Positions 7,293 through 14,052 of a DNA stretch of 36,254 bases are shown piece after piece (within the stretch, counting starts at the first letter, position 1; every line of letters begins with the position of its first letter). The DNA is from BS150m-G50 sp964517435. GTDB taxonomy: Bacteria > CAIWAD01 > BS150m-G50. The stretch is from contig CAZFEC010000035.1 of assembly GCA_964517435.1 (NCBI GenBank), positions 1 through 36,254 of the forward strand, written 5' to 3'. The notes below the pieces were generated by a model. That model had not been told where the DNA came from, ran no database searches, and was given only the letters and a program-made list of their open reading frames with translations. A program made the position numbers and the translations under genes.

Positions 7293-7946
7293 ATGAACCT
7301 GCTCGATTACATCTTTTTACTGTTGACCGGGCTGCTTGCCCTCTACCTGATCTGGAAGCTGATCAGCAACAAGGACTGCGAGGAGAAGCCCTGCCCCTGC
7401 CGCTACTATTTCGTCGTCGCTTTTCTGGTGCTGCTGGTGGCGGGATTGATTCTGATCTTCGCCGGTTGGGAGGCACTGGGTTGGCCTTTTGTCTCGGTGG
7501 TGGCCGGCTTGATCCCGTTCAGCCTGGCAACCGGCCTGATCGTACGCTTTCACCGCGGTATCCACATCCCCTATCTGGCTTTGATGATCCTGGGGCTGGT
7601 GTTGATCGCTGTCGGTAAGTTCGGCGACTTCACCGGTTTTGCCAAGGTGATCTACCCGATCTTCCACGGTATCGCCGGCCTGACCATCGTCATCGTCCCG
7701 ATCGTGGCGGTGAGCAGCGGCAAGGCACCGGGCGGCTTCATCTTCTTCGCGATCGGCGGCGCGCTGATCGGTCTGGGCGGCATGGCGTTGACATTCCTGA
7801 GCGGCGGCAATCGGTTGCTCTTCTTCTCCCAGGAGGTGGTACTGGCCATCCTGGCCCCCCTGCTCTTTCTCACCACGCTGGGATTCGCGCTGGGGATGAT
7901 GAGCATGTCCCAGGCTATCGAGGAAGCGGAAGCGGAGAACGTTTAA
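7293..7946 (+). CDS. Seven-TM protein with Cys-rich loop, unknown function
   Basis: A 217-residue protein I do not recognise. It has about seven hydrophobic helices. The loop after TM1 holds three cysteines, C29, C34 and C36 (CxxxxCxC), a possible metal or redox site. Histidines occur near membrane edges, in RFHRGIH before TM4 and IFHGIAG in TM5. The C-terminus is short and acidic. It begins 54 bp after ctaB with a good AAAGGAA ribosome binding site, so it is probably the third gene of the oxidase-like operon. An accessory subunit, heme-binding quinol-site protein or assembly factor are possible but unproven. Its TAA overlaps the stop of the convergent gene at 7943. Confidence 0.65.
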   Translation: MNLLDYIFLLLTGLLALYLIWKLISNKDCEEKPCPCRYYFVVAFLVLLVAGLILIFAGWEALGWPFVSVVAGLIPFSLATGLIVRFHRGIHIPYLALMILGLVLIAVGKFGDFTGFAKVIYPIFHGIAGLTIVIVPIVAVSSGKAPGGFIFFAIGGALIGLGGMALTFLSGGNRLLFFSQEVVLAILAPLLFLTTLGFALGMMSMSQAIEEAEAENV

Positions 7947-8533
7947 ACCTCTCGCGGTGTGAGCGGAGACGCCGTTTCCACCGCGAGCGCATTCAGTAAC
8001 TGCCCCTCCTGACGCGGGTTGTGTAACTCCACCCGGCTCAGGCGGGGCAGTTCTGCTCCGTCGCAGAACTCCCGGTAGCGTCGCCGGTAGGGCCGGAAGG
8101 TTTTGACCGCCCACCAGATGATGGAATCGGAAGTGCAGAAGGCTTTGAAGAGGGTCTCGCGGTTGTCGTTGTAGAGCCGTTCGCGGCGGATGATGCGGGC
8201 GAGGGTCCGGATCAGTACCCGGCCGAGGATCCGCGGGAAGGAGTAGTTGAGCCAGACCAGGTGGGTGGCTCGCTCCCAGATCAGGTCGCGCACCTGCATG
8301 AAGTTGCCGTCAGCCACCTAGGCGTCGCCGGCGGTGCGCGTCTCGATAAGATCGCGGAAGTGGTTCTCAGAACGGGGGGTCCAGCCGGGGTCCCAGTAGA
8401 GGGCGTCCAGCTCCAGGTGCGGGATGTTCAGCTGCGCCGCAATCCGCCGAGCCAGCGAGGTCTTGCCGCTGCAGGTGACGCCGATGATGGCGATGCGTCG
8501 GGTGGAATCAGAAATTCGAGGTTCAGCCGTCAC
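7943..8533 (-). pseudogene. FlaR/adenylate-kinase-like P-loop NTPase broken by one amber codon
   Basis: Two abutting in-frame halves make one protein of about 196 codons. The first half has a Walker A motif GVTCSGKT (18-25) and the LDALYWDPGW segment typical of small FlaR-like (DNA topology modulation protein-like) P-loop NTPases. A TAG at 8318-8320 interrupts the frame. Directly after it the reading continues VADGNF, where the family usually reads W-[VI]-[VAL]-D-G-N. The stop therefore sits where TGG would be expected, so one G-to-A change or a base-calling error explains it. The start is GTG at 8533, overlapping the upstream stop as GTGA. The 3' end overlaps the convergent gene by 4 bp. Confidence 0.8.
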
Positions 8534-9348
8534 AACTCAAAACGCACTTCCCGCCGGTAACTCCCAGACACCAGTTCGATTCCATAGGCGCCGCCTGGCA
8601 GACCGGTGGTGTTGTAGATGACGAAATTGTGTCCGGCAGGATCCTCTTCATTCACTATTACCTCATTGAGACTCCCGTCCACGGCGTAGAAACGAAGAGT
8701 GGTTTGATTCGCCTCCAGCAGCTGATAGGTAATCTCCAGGGTATCCATCAGCTCACTGCGCCAGCAGACACTCAGATTGAATTCCGGTACGTATGCAGTA
8801 TCAGGATCTACGTTGCTGGTCAGAATAATTTCGTAATCCACCGGAAAGTCGTAGTCGGGATCGGTACACCCGGCCAGGCTGGCGGTAAAAGGGTAGTAGT
8901 CGGGTGGTGGCGCCTCTCCAACGGAGTCGGTTAGAACCGCTTCAGCTGAATAGGAAAACAGCTCCTGGGGCGCCAGAGTCAGCTCCCAGGCGGTCGAATC
9001 GGTCACACCGCCCAGCTGCCACCCAAGCGTTTCGATTTCGAAAAGCACGCCGGGTGTTCCGCTGAGCTGAAAAGTCACATCGATGGTGTCAAGGTTTTGA
9101 ATCGAATAATGGAAGAGTACGGTGTCTTCCACATCGTACTCAGGTTGCCCGGCGGCGGCACAGCTCTCTACCACGTATTGAGGAAACTCCTCGCAGTTTT
9201 CATAATCCCAGGCGTAGGAGCCGGCTGAAACATCCCCGCAGATTTCAAGTTCGATCCAGTCGAAGTCGTTCTCCTCTTCGCAGGCCGTGACTAGAAAGAC
9301 AAACAGGATACCGATCAGTACCAGTCGTGAATTGAGAACATCCTTCAT
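8530..9348 (-). CDS. Exported lipoprotein with FlgD-like C-terminal region
   Basis: A 272-residue protein with a lipoprotein signal: hydrophobic core (9-19) and lipobox LVTAC with C23. The mature part is acidic and beta-rich. Three Cys-containing segments are rich in Asp, Glu and Tyr, and two similar Ig-like stretches can be seen at about 75-160 and 165-270. The last 70 residues, ending LPGGAYGIELVSGSYRREV, resemble the FlgD-like end module of secreted FCB proteins (compare 16852 and 19188). The NPFN entry motif is missing, so this is likely a structural Ig fold and not a sorting signal. Ribosome binding site GGGAGG precedes the ATG. It is translationally coupled to the broken NTPase. No function can be assigned. 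Confidence 0.7.
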   Translation of the reverse strand: MKDVLNSRLVLIGILFVFLVTACEEENDFDWIELEICGDVSAGSYAWDYENCEEFPQYVVESCAAAGQPEYDVEDTVLFHYSIQNLDTIDVTFQLSGTPGVLFEIETLGWQLGGVTDSTAWELTLAPQELFSYSAEAVLTDSVGEAPPPDYYPFTASLAGCTDPDYDFPVDYEIILTSNVDPDTAYVPEFNLSVCWRSELMDTLEITYQLLEANQTTLRFYAVDGSLNEVIVNEEDPAGHNFVIYNTTGLPGGAYGIELVSGSYRREVRFEL

Positions 9349-9505
9349 ATCGCACCTCCCTGTTCATCATTTGACCAGCTGAAGTGAGTCCTCGTATAGA
9401 AATGTGTTACTAATCTATCACTGTGTACAAAGGCGGGAGTGAGTTGCGTCACACTGTGATACAGGTGTCAGAGGTTGGGAACCGACACACAGCCGGTTGG
9501 TGCCG

Positions 9506-10306
9506 TTACTCTCTTTCCAGCACCTTGCGCGCTGTCGTCACCTGCCCGACGAAGAATTCTCCCTCCTCCAAGGCACCCAGTTCCGTCAGCAGTTCGTTCA
9601 ACTGCTGCTCAACTGGAATCGGATCGGTTGCGGTCTGCAGGAAGGACAGTTGGCCGAAAGCCTGGGACAGCAGCTCTTCGTCCGGCTTATCCGCCGCGGC
9701 CGCCAGCGGAGCCGCCCGTTCGAAGGCGGTTTGCGCTTCCGCGTATTCCCCGGCGGTCAGCAGCTGCGCGCCCAGCATCCACCAGGCGCGGGAGGCGGGC
9801 AGATCCCCCTTCTCCAGCTCCTGCGCCAGCCGCAGGTTGGCTCGCGCCGCATCGAGTCCGGCGGCCGCTTCCTGCAGCCCGATGACGATCCCCTGCTCGT
9901 CCCAGCCGGACCAGGTGAAGGAGGCGATATCGTAGAGCAGCGCCTTGGCGCTGCCGCGCAACTCCAGCGCGGTCTGCCCGTCAGTGGAGGCGGCACTGGT
10001 CAAGGCATGCTGGATACCGGTTCGTCCAAAGAGCAGGCTCAGGTGCAGGTCCTTTTTCTGCCAGTAGAAATGGTGCATCAGCGCCCCGCAGACCTTGACC
10101 GCCAGCTGCCGGTCCTCCTGCGCGACCAGGAACGCGATCGCCGCGGCGCCGTCCTTTTCGTTCAGCTCCGCCATCGCCGCTCGGGCCATGTTGCGCAACG
10201 CCTCCGCCGCCGGATCGCTCTCCTGGGCCAGAAGTTGTCCTCCGGTTGCTAGCAGAAATAATCCAATTATCGCTGCAGCAAGTGGTGATGTCATAAGTCT
10301 TCTCAT
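9506..10306 (-). CDS. Secreted alpha-helical (TPR-like) protein, unknown function
   Basis: A 266-residue protein with an N-terminal signal peptide (MRRL n-region, hydrophobic core to about residue 24, cleavage near LLA-Q). The mature part is Ala/Leu/Glu-rich and almost wholly helical, with helix pairs such as AWWMLGAQLLTAGEYAEAQT that follow the tetratricopeptide pattern. It is probably a periplasmic or surface protein-interaction scaffold. A weak GGGA precedes the ATG at 10306, and an in-frame ATG four codons later is an alternative start. It stands alone between the lipoprotein at 8530 and another helical-repeat gene at 10561. Confidence 0.68.
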   Translation of the reverse strand: MRRLMTSPLAAAIIGLFLLATGGQLLAQESDPAAEALRNMARAAMAELNEKDGAAAIAFLVAQEDRQLAVKVCGALMHHFYWQKKDLHLSLLFGRTGIQHALTSAASTDGQTALELRGSAKALLYDIASFTWSGWDEQGIVIGLQEAAAGLDAARANLRLAQELEKGDLPASRAWWMLGAQLLTAGEYAEAQTAFERAAPLAAAADKPDEELLSQAFGQLSFLQTATDPIPVEQQLNELLTELGALEEGEFFVGQVTTARKVLERE

Positions 10307-10532
10307 AGTCCCATCCGGTTTACACTTATTTTTATCTTCTAATTGTCGAACCCCTATACCGAGTATAGAACCTGAAAATACTGACCTTACATTCGTGCCT
10401 ATTCTTGCACCATGCGGTGCAAGTCGATTAGATCAACGGGTTTGTTCAGAAACTATCAGTTCGAAAACGTGTTCATTCGTGGTTTCCTTGGTGATATGTA
10501 TCGAAACCGATGTCGAATGATGACTCCTTCGC
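10307..10532. other. Gene-free stretch with two small dyads
   Basis: There is no gene here. CTATAC-CGA-GTATAG (10354-10368) is a 15-bp dyad about 50 bp before the start of the gene at 9506. It contains TATACT on the minus strand, so it could be an operator over a -10 box, though no matching -35 is seen. A perfect 8-bp hairpin CTTGCACC-ATGC-GGTGCAAG lies at 10404-10423. Neither has further support. Confidence 0.3.
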
Positions 10533-10560
10533 AAAAAAAGGGCGGGTCTGAGACCCGCCC
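10533..10560 (-). terminator. Rho-independent terminator made from a GC-rich palindromic repeat
   Basis: On the minus strand, immediately after the stop of the gene at 10561, GGGCGGGTCT and AGACCCGCCC (10540-10560) form a stem of nine to ten pairs. Seven T residues (10533-10539) follow, the standard intrinsic terminator layout. The hairpin belongs to a dispersed family whose members carry CCCC(T)TACA on the plus-strand 3' side; here the TAG stop codon lies within that flank. Confidence 0.85.
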
Positions 10561-11031
10561 CTACATGTCTTCCACCGTCGTCAGTTCCGAGAGGAAGTAA
10601 ACCTTATCCTCCGGCTTGGCGATGCCCTCGGCCGCGGCTTTGCCCTTGGTGATGTACTCCGCCGCCTGGGCCGCATCACCCTGCACCTTCAACGCCCGGG
10701 CGATTCCCTCGTAGGCAAAGGCGATGTCGAAATCGACGATGTCGTTCTGCTCGCAGATCTCCAGGCAACGCTGGGAGTGATGCAGAGCGGAGTCGCCGTA
10801 GCCCAGGAGGGCGCAGACCCGCCCGATCATCCATTCGCCCCGCTCGAATTCCAGCGGCGTACCGATTTCGCCCCAGTGGAAGCGGGAGGCGATGGCGGCG
10901 TAGATCATCCGCTCGTCATCCTCGCGGGTGCGCCCCTCCTTGTCGATCAGTTCCCAGGTCAGGTTGAAGAGGTTGGCTGCGAAAAAGCGGTGCAGATCTT
11001 CGACAGATGGTTTTTTCTCGTTTTCAGACAT
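10561..11031 (-). CDS. Small cytoplasmic tetratricopeptide-like protein
   Basis: A 156-residue soluble protein from the ATG at 11031 (MSENEKKPS...). That start is chosen because AAGGAGA precedes it; an upstream in-frame start would add nine residues but lacks such a site. It is helical, with repeats of TPR type: RVCALLGYGDSALHHSQRCL, then IAFAYEGIARALKVQGDAAQ, then EYITKGKAAAEGIA. Similar small proteins of about 150 residues in diverse bacteria have no known function. It has no signal peptide or membrane segment. A terminator follows the stop directly, so the gene ends its transcript. Confidence 0.72.
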   Translation of the reverse strand: MSENEKKPSVEDLHRFFAANLFNLTWELIDKEGRTREDDERMIYAAIASRFHWGEIGTPLEFERGEWMIGRVCALLGYGDSALHHSQRCLEICEQNDIVDFDIAFAYEGIARALKVQGDAAQAAEYITKGKAAAEGIAKPEDKVYFLSELTTVEDM

Positions 11032-11108
11032 TGGGGGTCTCCTTGGTATACGTCCCAATATGTGAATGTGGGGACCTGTTTAGTATCCGTCCTCGTACGC
11101 GTTCACAA

Positions 11109-11134
11109 GGGTGGGTCTAAGACCCACCCCTACA
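11109..11134. repeat. GC-rich hairpin repeat with CCCCTACA flank, copy 2
   Basis: GGGTGGGTCT and AGACCCACCC (11109-11129) form a 10-bp palindrome with a one-base centre, followed by CTACA. It differs from the copy at 10540 by a compensated change (C/G pair to T/A pair), so the stem is preserved. It lies just downstream of the stop of the gene at 11141, but no T-run follows on the minus strand. Confidence 0.75.
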
Positions 11135-11140
11135 TGGATT

Positions 11141-12136
11141 TTACCTCACCAACTTCCCGAACGCATCCTTCAACCCGGCGTGGATGGCGGCAATCTCCTC
11201 CTCGGTCCATTTTTCGTTCCGGATGAAGGAAGTGAGGTCGCTGCGGTTGTCGAAGCGGCCCACCGGCAGGTTCCAGGTCTGCCAGACATAGACCTGCTCG
11301 CCGGCGGCGCTGGTTTCAAGGCGCGGGCGGCTGATCTCCACCGTGTCGGGCCGGCCGGACTGTTCGATCAGGTATTCCATGTCGTCCAGGCCGTACTCAC
11401 CCAGCATCACCTCCATCGGAACCGAGTGATGCAGGATGGAGGACTGCCCGTCCGGTTTGCCCCGCTCGATGTTCTTGCGGCGGGAATCTTCCGGCGTCAC
11501 CCAGACGTAAAGGATGCTGGCACGGTCGAGGATATTGTCGGAGAACTGCTCGAGCGAATACTGGTAGCCCTGCGGCGGGGTCAGCGGGAAGGCGGAGCCG
11601 TTGGGTCCGCCCCGGGCCGCTTCGATGATGATGGTCTTGTCATCCAGCCCCTCGCTGCAGATCTTGTTGCGGTACTCCAGCTCCGGCGCGATCTCGGCGT
11701 CCATCTTTTCGGCGATTTCGCAGCGGATGCGATAGGGCACCTCGCCCAGTGCGCGGGGCAGGCCCACGCTGGCGTGCGCTTCGTCGTAACGGTCAAACAG
11801 CCACTGCGCGGGGGAGGCGGCCTCCACCGTGCGCTGCGCCCGCAGGTCGGCGTAGTCTTCGTTGAGCAGATGGATCAGGGTCCCCCACTCGAAGTTGTCG
11901 ATGAAGGGACGGGTCGGTCCCCGGAAGAAGGCGTACGGCTGCCCGCGCGCCATCAGCTCGTCGTCGATGCGATGCATCAGGTGCACGTAGGGGTAGTCGT
12001 CCAGCTGCACGGTGGCGCCCATGTGGAAGTCTTCGCGGCACACCTCCGGCGTCAGTCCTTCCAGGTACTTGCGCACTTCCGACTTGCCGGATGCCGGCAG
12101 GGCCAGCAGCAGGACGGTGTCGAGGATCTGGGTCAT
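11141..12136 (-). CDS. Unclassified P-loop NTPase/kinase-like protein
   Basis: A 331-residue soluble protein. The Walker A motif ALPASGKS (12-19) lies right after the first beta strand, as in adenylate/nucleoside-kinase-like P-loop proteins. Later segments include DKTIIIEAARGG (likely a strand with an acidic Walker B-like residue) and SILYVWVTPEDSRRKNIERG, where clustered Arg/Lys could act as a lid. I do not recognise the family beyond the P-loop fold. AGGAG precedes the ATG. No neighbouring gene indicates a pathway. A role as a small-molecule or protein kinase is a guess. Confidence 0.7.
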   Translation of the reverse strand: MTQILDTVLLLALPASGKSEVRKYLEGLTPEVCREDFHMGATVQLDDYPYVHLMHRIDDELMARGQPYAFFRGPTRPFIDNFEWGTLIHLLNEDYADLRAQRTVEAASPAQWLFDRYDEAHASVGLPRALGEVPYRIRCEIAEKMDAEIAPELEYRNKICSEGLDDKTIIIEAARGGPNGSAFPLTPPQGYQYSLEQFSDNILDRASILYVWVTPEDSRRKNIERGKPDGQSSILHHSVPMEVMLGEYGLDDMEYLIEQSGRPDTVEISRPRLETSAAGEQVYVWQTWNLPVGRFDNRSDLTSFIRNEKWTEEEIAAIHAGLKDAFGKLVR

Positions 12137-12153
12137 GGTAGCTCCTGTCTTAT

Positions 12154-12187
12154 GAATCCCGATACCGATCCCGAATCCCGATACCGA
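12154..12187. repeat. Short direct repeat GAATCCCGATACCGA
   Basis: A 15-bp unit occurs at 12154-12168 and again at 12173-12187, period 19 bp, in the gap upstream of the P-loop gene at 11141. It is short and shows no regulatory context. Confidence 0.6.
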
Positions 12188-12197
12188 AATCTATCTA

Positions 12198-12246
12198 CTT
12201 GTCGCAACGCTTGCTTCGCTTGCGCGTCGCAACAAGCGAACTGACA
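12198..12246. repeat. CTTGTCGCA palindromic repeat, copy 1
   Basis: CTTGTCGCAACGC (12198-12210) is mirrored by GCGTCGCAACAAG (12224-12236) with two mismatches, around a GC-rich centre, and is followed by CGAACTGACA. The outer sequence and the CGAACTGAC tail recur at 12458-12496 with a different centre. Confidence 0.7.
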
Positions 12247-12333
12247 TTGCAGCCAGTTTAAGCGATTGCTCATTCGAATGCTATCTTCTGTTTTCTATCT
12301 TCTATCCATCAACGTTGTTGGTGACGTTTACAT

Positions 12334-12420
12334 GGGCGGGTCAATTACGCATTCCGGATGAAATGACATCTCAAATCCTTTTTGCGCCTGTGGCCGAAGG
12401 CCACAGAGACCCGCCCCTAC
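12334..12420. repeat. GC-rich repeat with long insert, copy 3
   Basis: GGGCGGGTC (12334-12342) and GACCCGCCC (12408-12416) are the arms of the same family as the hairpins at 10540 and 11109, again followed by CTACA. Here the arms are 65 bp apart and enclose a second hairpin, CTGTGGCC-GAA-GGCCACAG (12388-12406). It looks like a hairpin repeat expanded by inserted sequence. Confidence 0.65.
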
Positions 12421-12430
12421 ACTGTTCGCT

Positions 12431-12530
12431 GTTCACTTCTTAGCGGGTTTCGGATGACTTGTCGCATTACTGCGTAATGCAACAAGCGAACTGACGATTC
12501 CTCATGTTCACTTTTTAGCGGGTTTCGGAT
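12431..12530. repeat. Palindromic element between 25-bp direct repeats
   Basis: A 25-bp sequence beginning GTTCACTTCTTAGCGGG (12431-12455) recurs with one difference at 12506-12530. The second copy is the true 3' end of the transporter gene, so the first is a duplicate of that gene end. The 50 bp between contain a palindrome with 13-bp arms, CTTGTCGCATTAC/GTAATGCAACAAG (12458-12486, one mismatch, 3-base loop), then CGAACTGACG. The layout resembles an insertion that duplicated its target. Confidence 0.8.
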
Positions 12531-13998
12531 ACGCATGCCAGACGCGTCCCGCCATGATCAGACCGATCAGCGCGATCGGGATCATCGCGATCGGCCAGGC
12601 GAACCAGTTGCTGGGATCGGTGGCCGGACCCACCAGTTCTCCGGTCGGAGTCAGCTGTTCTTTCGGCAGCAGCCAGGCGTAGGTGAAGGACATCACCGCC
12701 GTCCCCAGGTAGACGAAGCCGTCGATGATACCGACCGCGATCCCGACGTTACGGGTGCCGCCGAAATCCATACTGGCGGTGCCGGAGAGCATGCCGTGCA
12801 CGCCGATGACTGCCAGCGACATGACGATTACCAGCGGTCCTGCCACCGGCGACTGGAAGACGAAGGTCAGAAGGATCCCGCCAATCAGCATTACGCCATA
12901 GAGCAGGAACGCCACCGGACCGCGGCGGGAACCAAAGACATGGTCGGAGATGGTCCCCGCTATCACACCGCCCAGAATGCCGGCGCAGCAGAGCAGTAGT
13001 CCCCAGTTTTCGAAGACGAAGGTCTTCACAAACACACCTTCAACCATTTCTCCGTACAGGTGGAGTGCTTCATTTGTCTGCTTGGCGAAAGTGCGGAACC
13101 ACTGCATGATGGCCTGGCGCAGGAAGCCGCTGCAGAATTCAATAACGGCGATCGTCATCACAATCGGGTTTTTGATCATCAGCTTGAAGACCGACACCGC
13201 GCCCATCTGCGGACCGCTGTCGTTGCTGGAAGCGTCGCCGGTGTTGAAGTCCTGCTGCCCCGCCTGGCCCGGCGAGTTGCGGACCAGGAACCAGTCGATC
13301 ACCCAGAAGATGCCCAGCAGCAGCGCCGGCATCATGAAGACCCAGGCCAGTCCCATCCCGTTCAGGATCATATAGCCCCAATCGAAGGCGAAGTAGATGC
13401 CGAGCGAGATCAGGATACCGAAGATGGCTCCGAACACACCCCGCTCCCGCACATGGAACCAGGCCGCGTTAACCTTGACGATCGCCACCGCGCCGAAGCT
13501 CTGGAAGTACATGTTGATGGCATACAGCACCGAGAAGATGACGACGAAATTACTCGCAATCGACTCCCAGCCGGGCCAGCGGTAGAGCAGCATCAGCGAC
13601 GCCAGGCCCATCAGCCCGTTGGCCACCAGCGCACCGGCGGCACCGGTCAGGATGGAGAAACGTCCCCCCAGCCGGTCGGTCAGCGGGCCGTTGATCAGAA
13701 AAGAGAAACCGTAGACGATGGTACCGACGCCGAAGATGATACCGAAGGCGTCGTTGCCCATCAGCGCGCTGCCGTCCAGACCGGGGATTTCCTCGAACGC
13801 GAACTTACTGACCTTGAGGTTGTAACGCCCCATGTAAAGAAAGGCGTAAGTCAACCCCAGCGGCAGCCAGTTAAGAACCCGGCGGCGCCGGTAGGCGTTG
13901 GTGTGGCCGACATCGATTTTCGGCAGACGGGCGATGACTATCGCCACGACCACCAGCAGGATCAGGATCGGGGTAAAGTTACTCAGCCAGGCTGGCAT
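12508..13998 (-). CDS. MFS transporter, organophosphate:phosphate antiporter type
   Basis: A 496-residue, 12-helix major facilitator. An N-terminal membrane segment precedes the first canonical helix, YAFLYMGRYNLKV, whose arginine (R58) lies where GlpT/UhpT transporters bind the phosphate of their substrate. The loop GPLTDRLGGRF between helices 2 and 3 is MFS motif A. The hydrophilic central loop (about 245-265) separates the halves. GGGAGGAG precedes the ATG. It follows the secreted 5'-nucleotidase gene by 54 bp on the same strand, which suggests uptake of phosphorylated or phosphate-exchange substrates released outside. Exact substrate is not predictable. Its last codons are duplicated downstream at 12431. 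Confidence 0.85.
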   Translation of the reverse strand: MPAWLSNFTPILILLVVVAIVIARLPKIDVGHTNAYRRRRVLNWLPLGLTYAFLYMGRYNLKVSKFAFEEIPGLDGSALMGNDAFGIIFGVGTIVYGFSFLINGPLTDRLGGRFSILTGAAGALVANGLMGLASLMLLYRWPGWESIASNFVVIFSVLYAINMYFQSFGAVAIVKVNAAWFHVRERGVFGAIFGILISLGIYFAFDWGYMILNGMGLAWVFMMPALLLGIFWVIDWFLVRNSPGQAGQQDFNTGDASSNDSGPQMGAVSVFKLMIKNPIVMTIAVIEFCSGFLRQAIMQWFRTFAKQTNEALHLYGEMVEGVFVKTFVFENWGLLLCCAGILGGVIAGTISDHVFGSRRGPVAFLLYGVMLIGGILLTFVFQSPVAGPLVIVMSLAVIGVHGMLSGTASMDFGGTRNVGIAVGIIDGFVYLGTAVMSFTYAWLLPKEQLTPTGELVGPATDPSNWFAWPIAMIPIALIGLIMAGRVWHAYPKPAKK

Positions 13999-14052
13999 CG
14001 GTTTCTCCTCCCATTGGTTACTCTATACTATCTCGAAAATGCTGTCGCTGGA

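Noticed and set aside
8318..8320. TAG as pyrrolysine or recoded codon
   Set aside because: No other in-frame TAG was seen in the window's clear genes, which use TAA, TGA and TAG as ordinary stops. A point mutation or read error is simpler.
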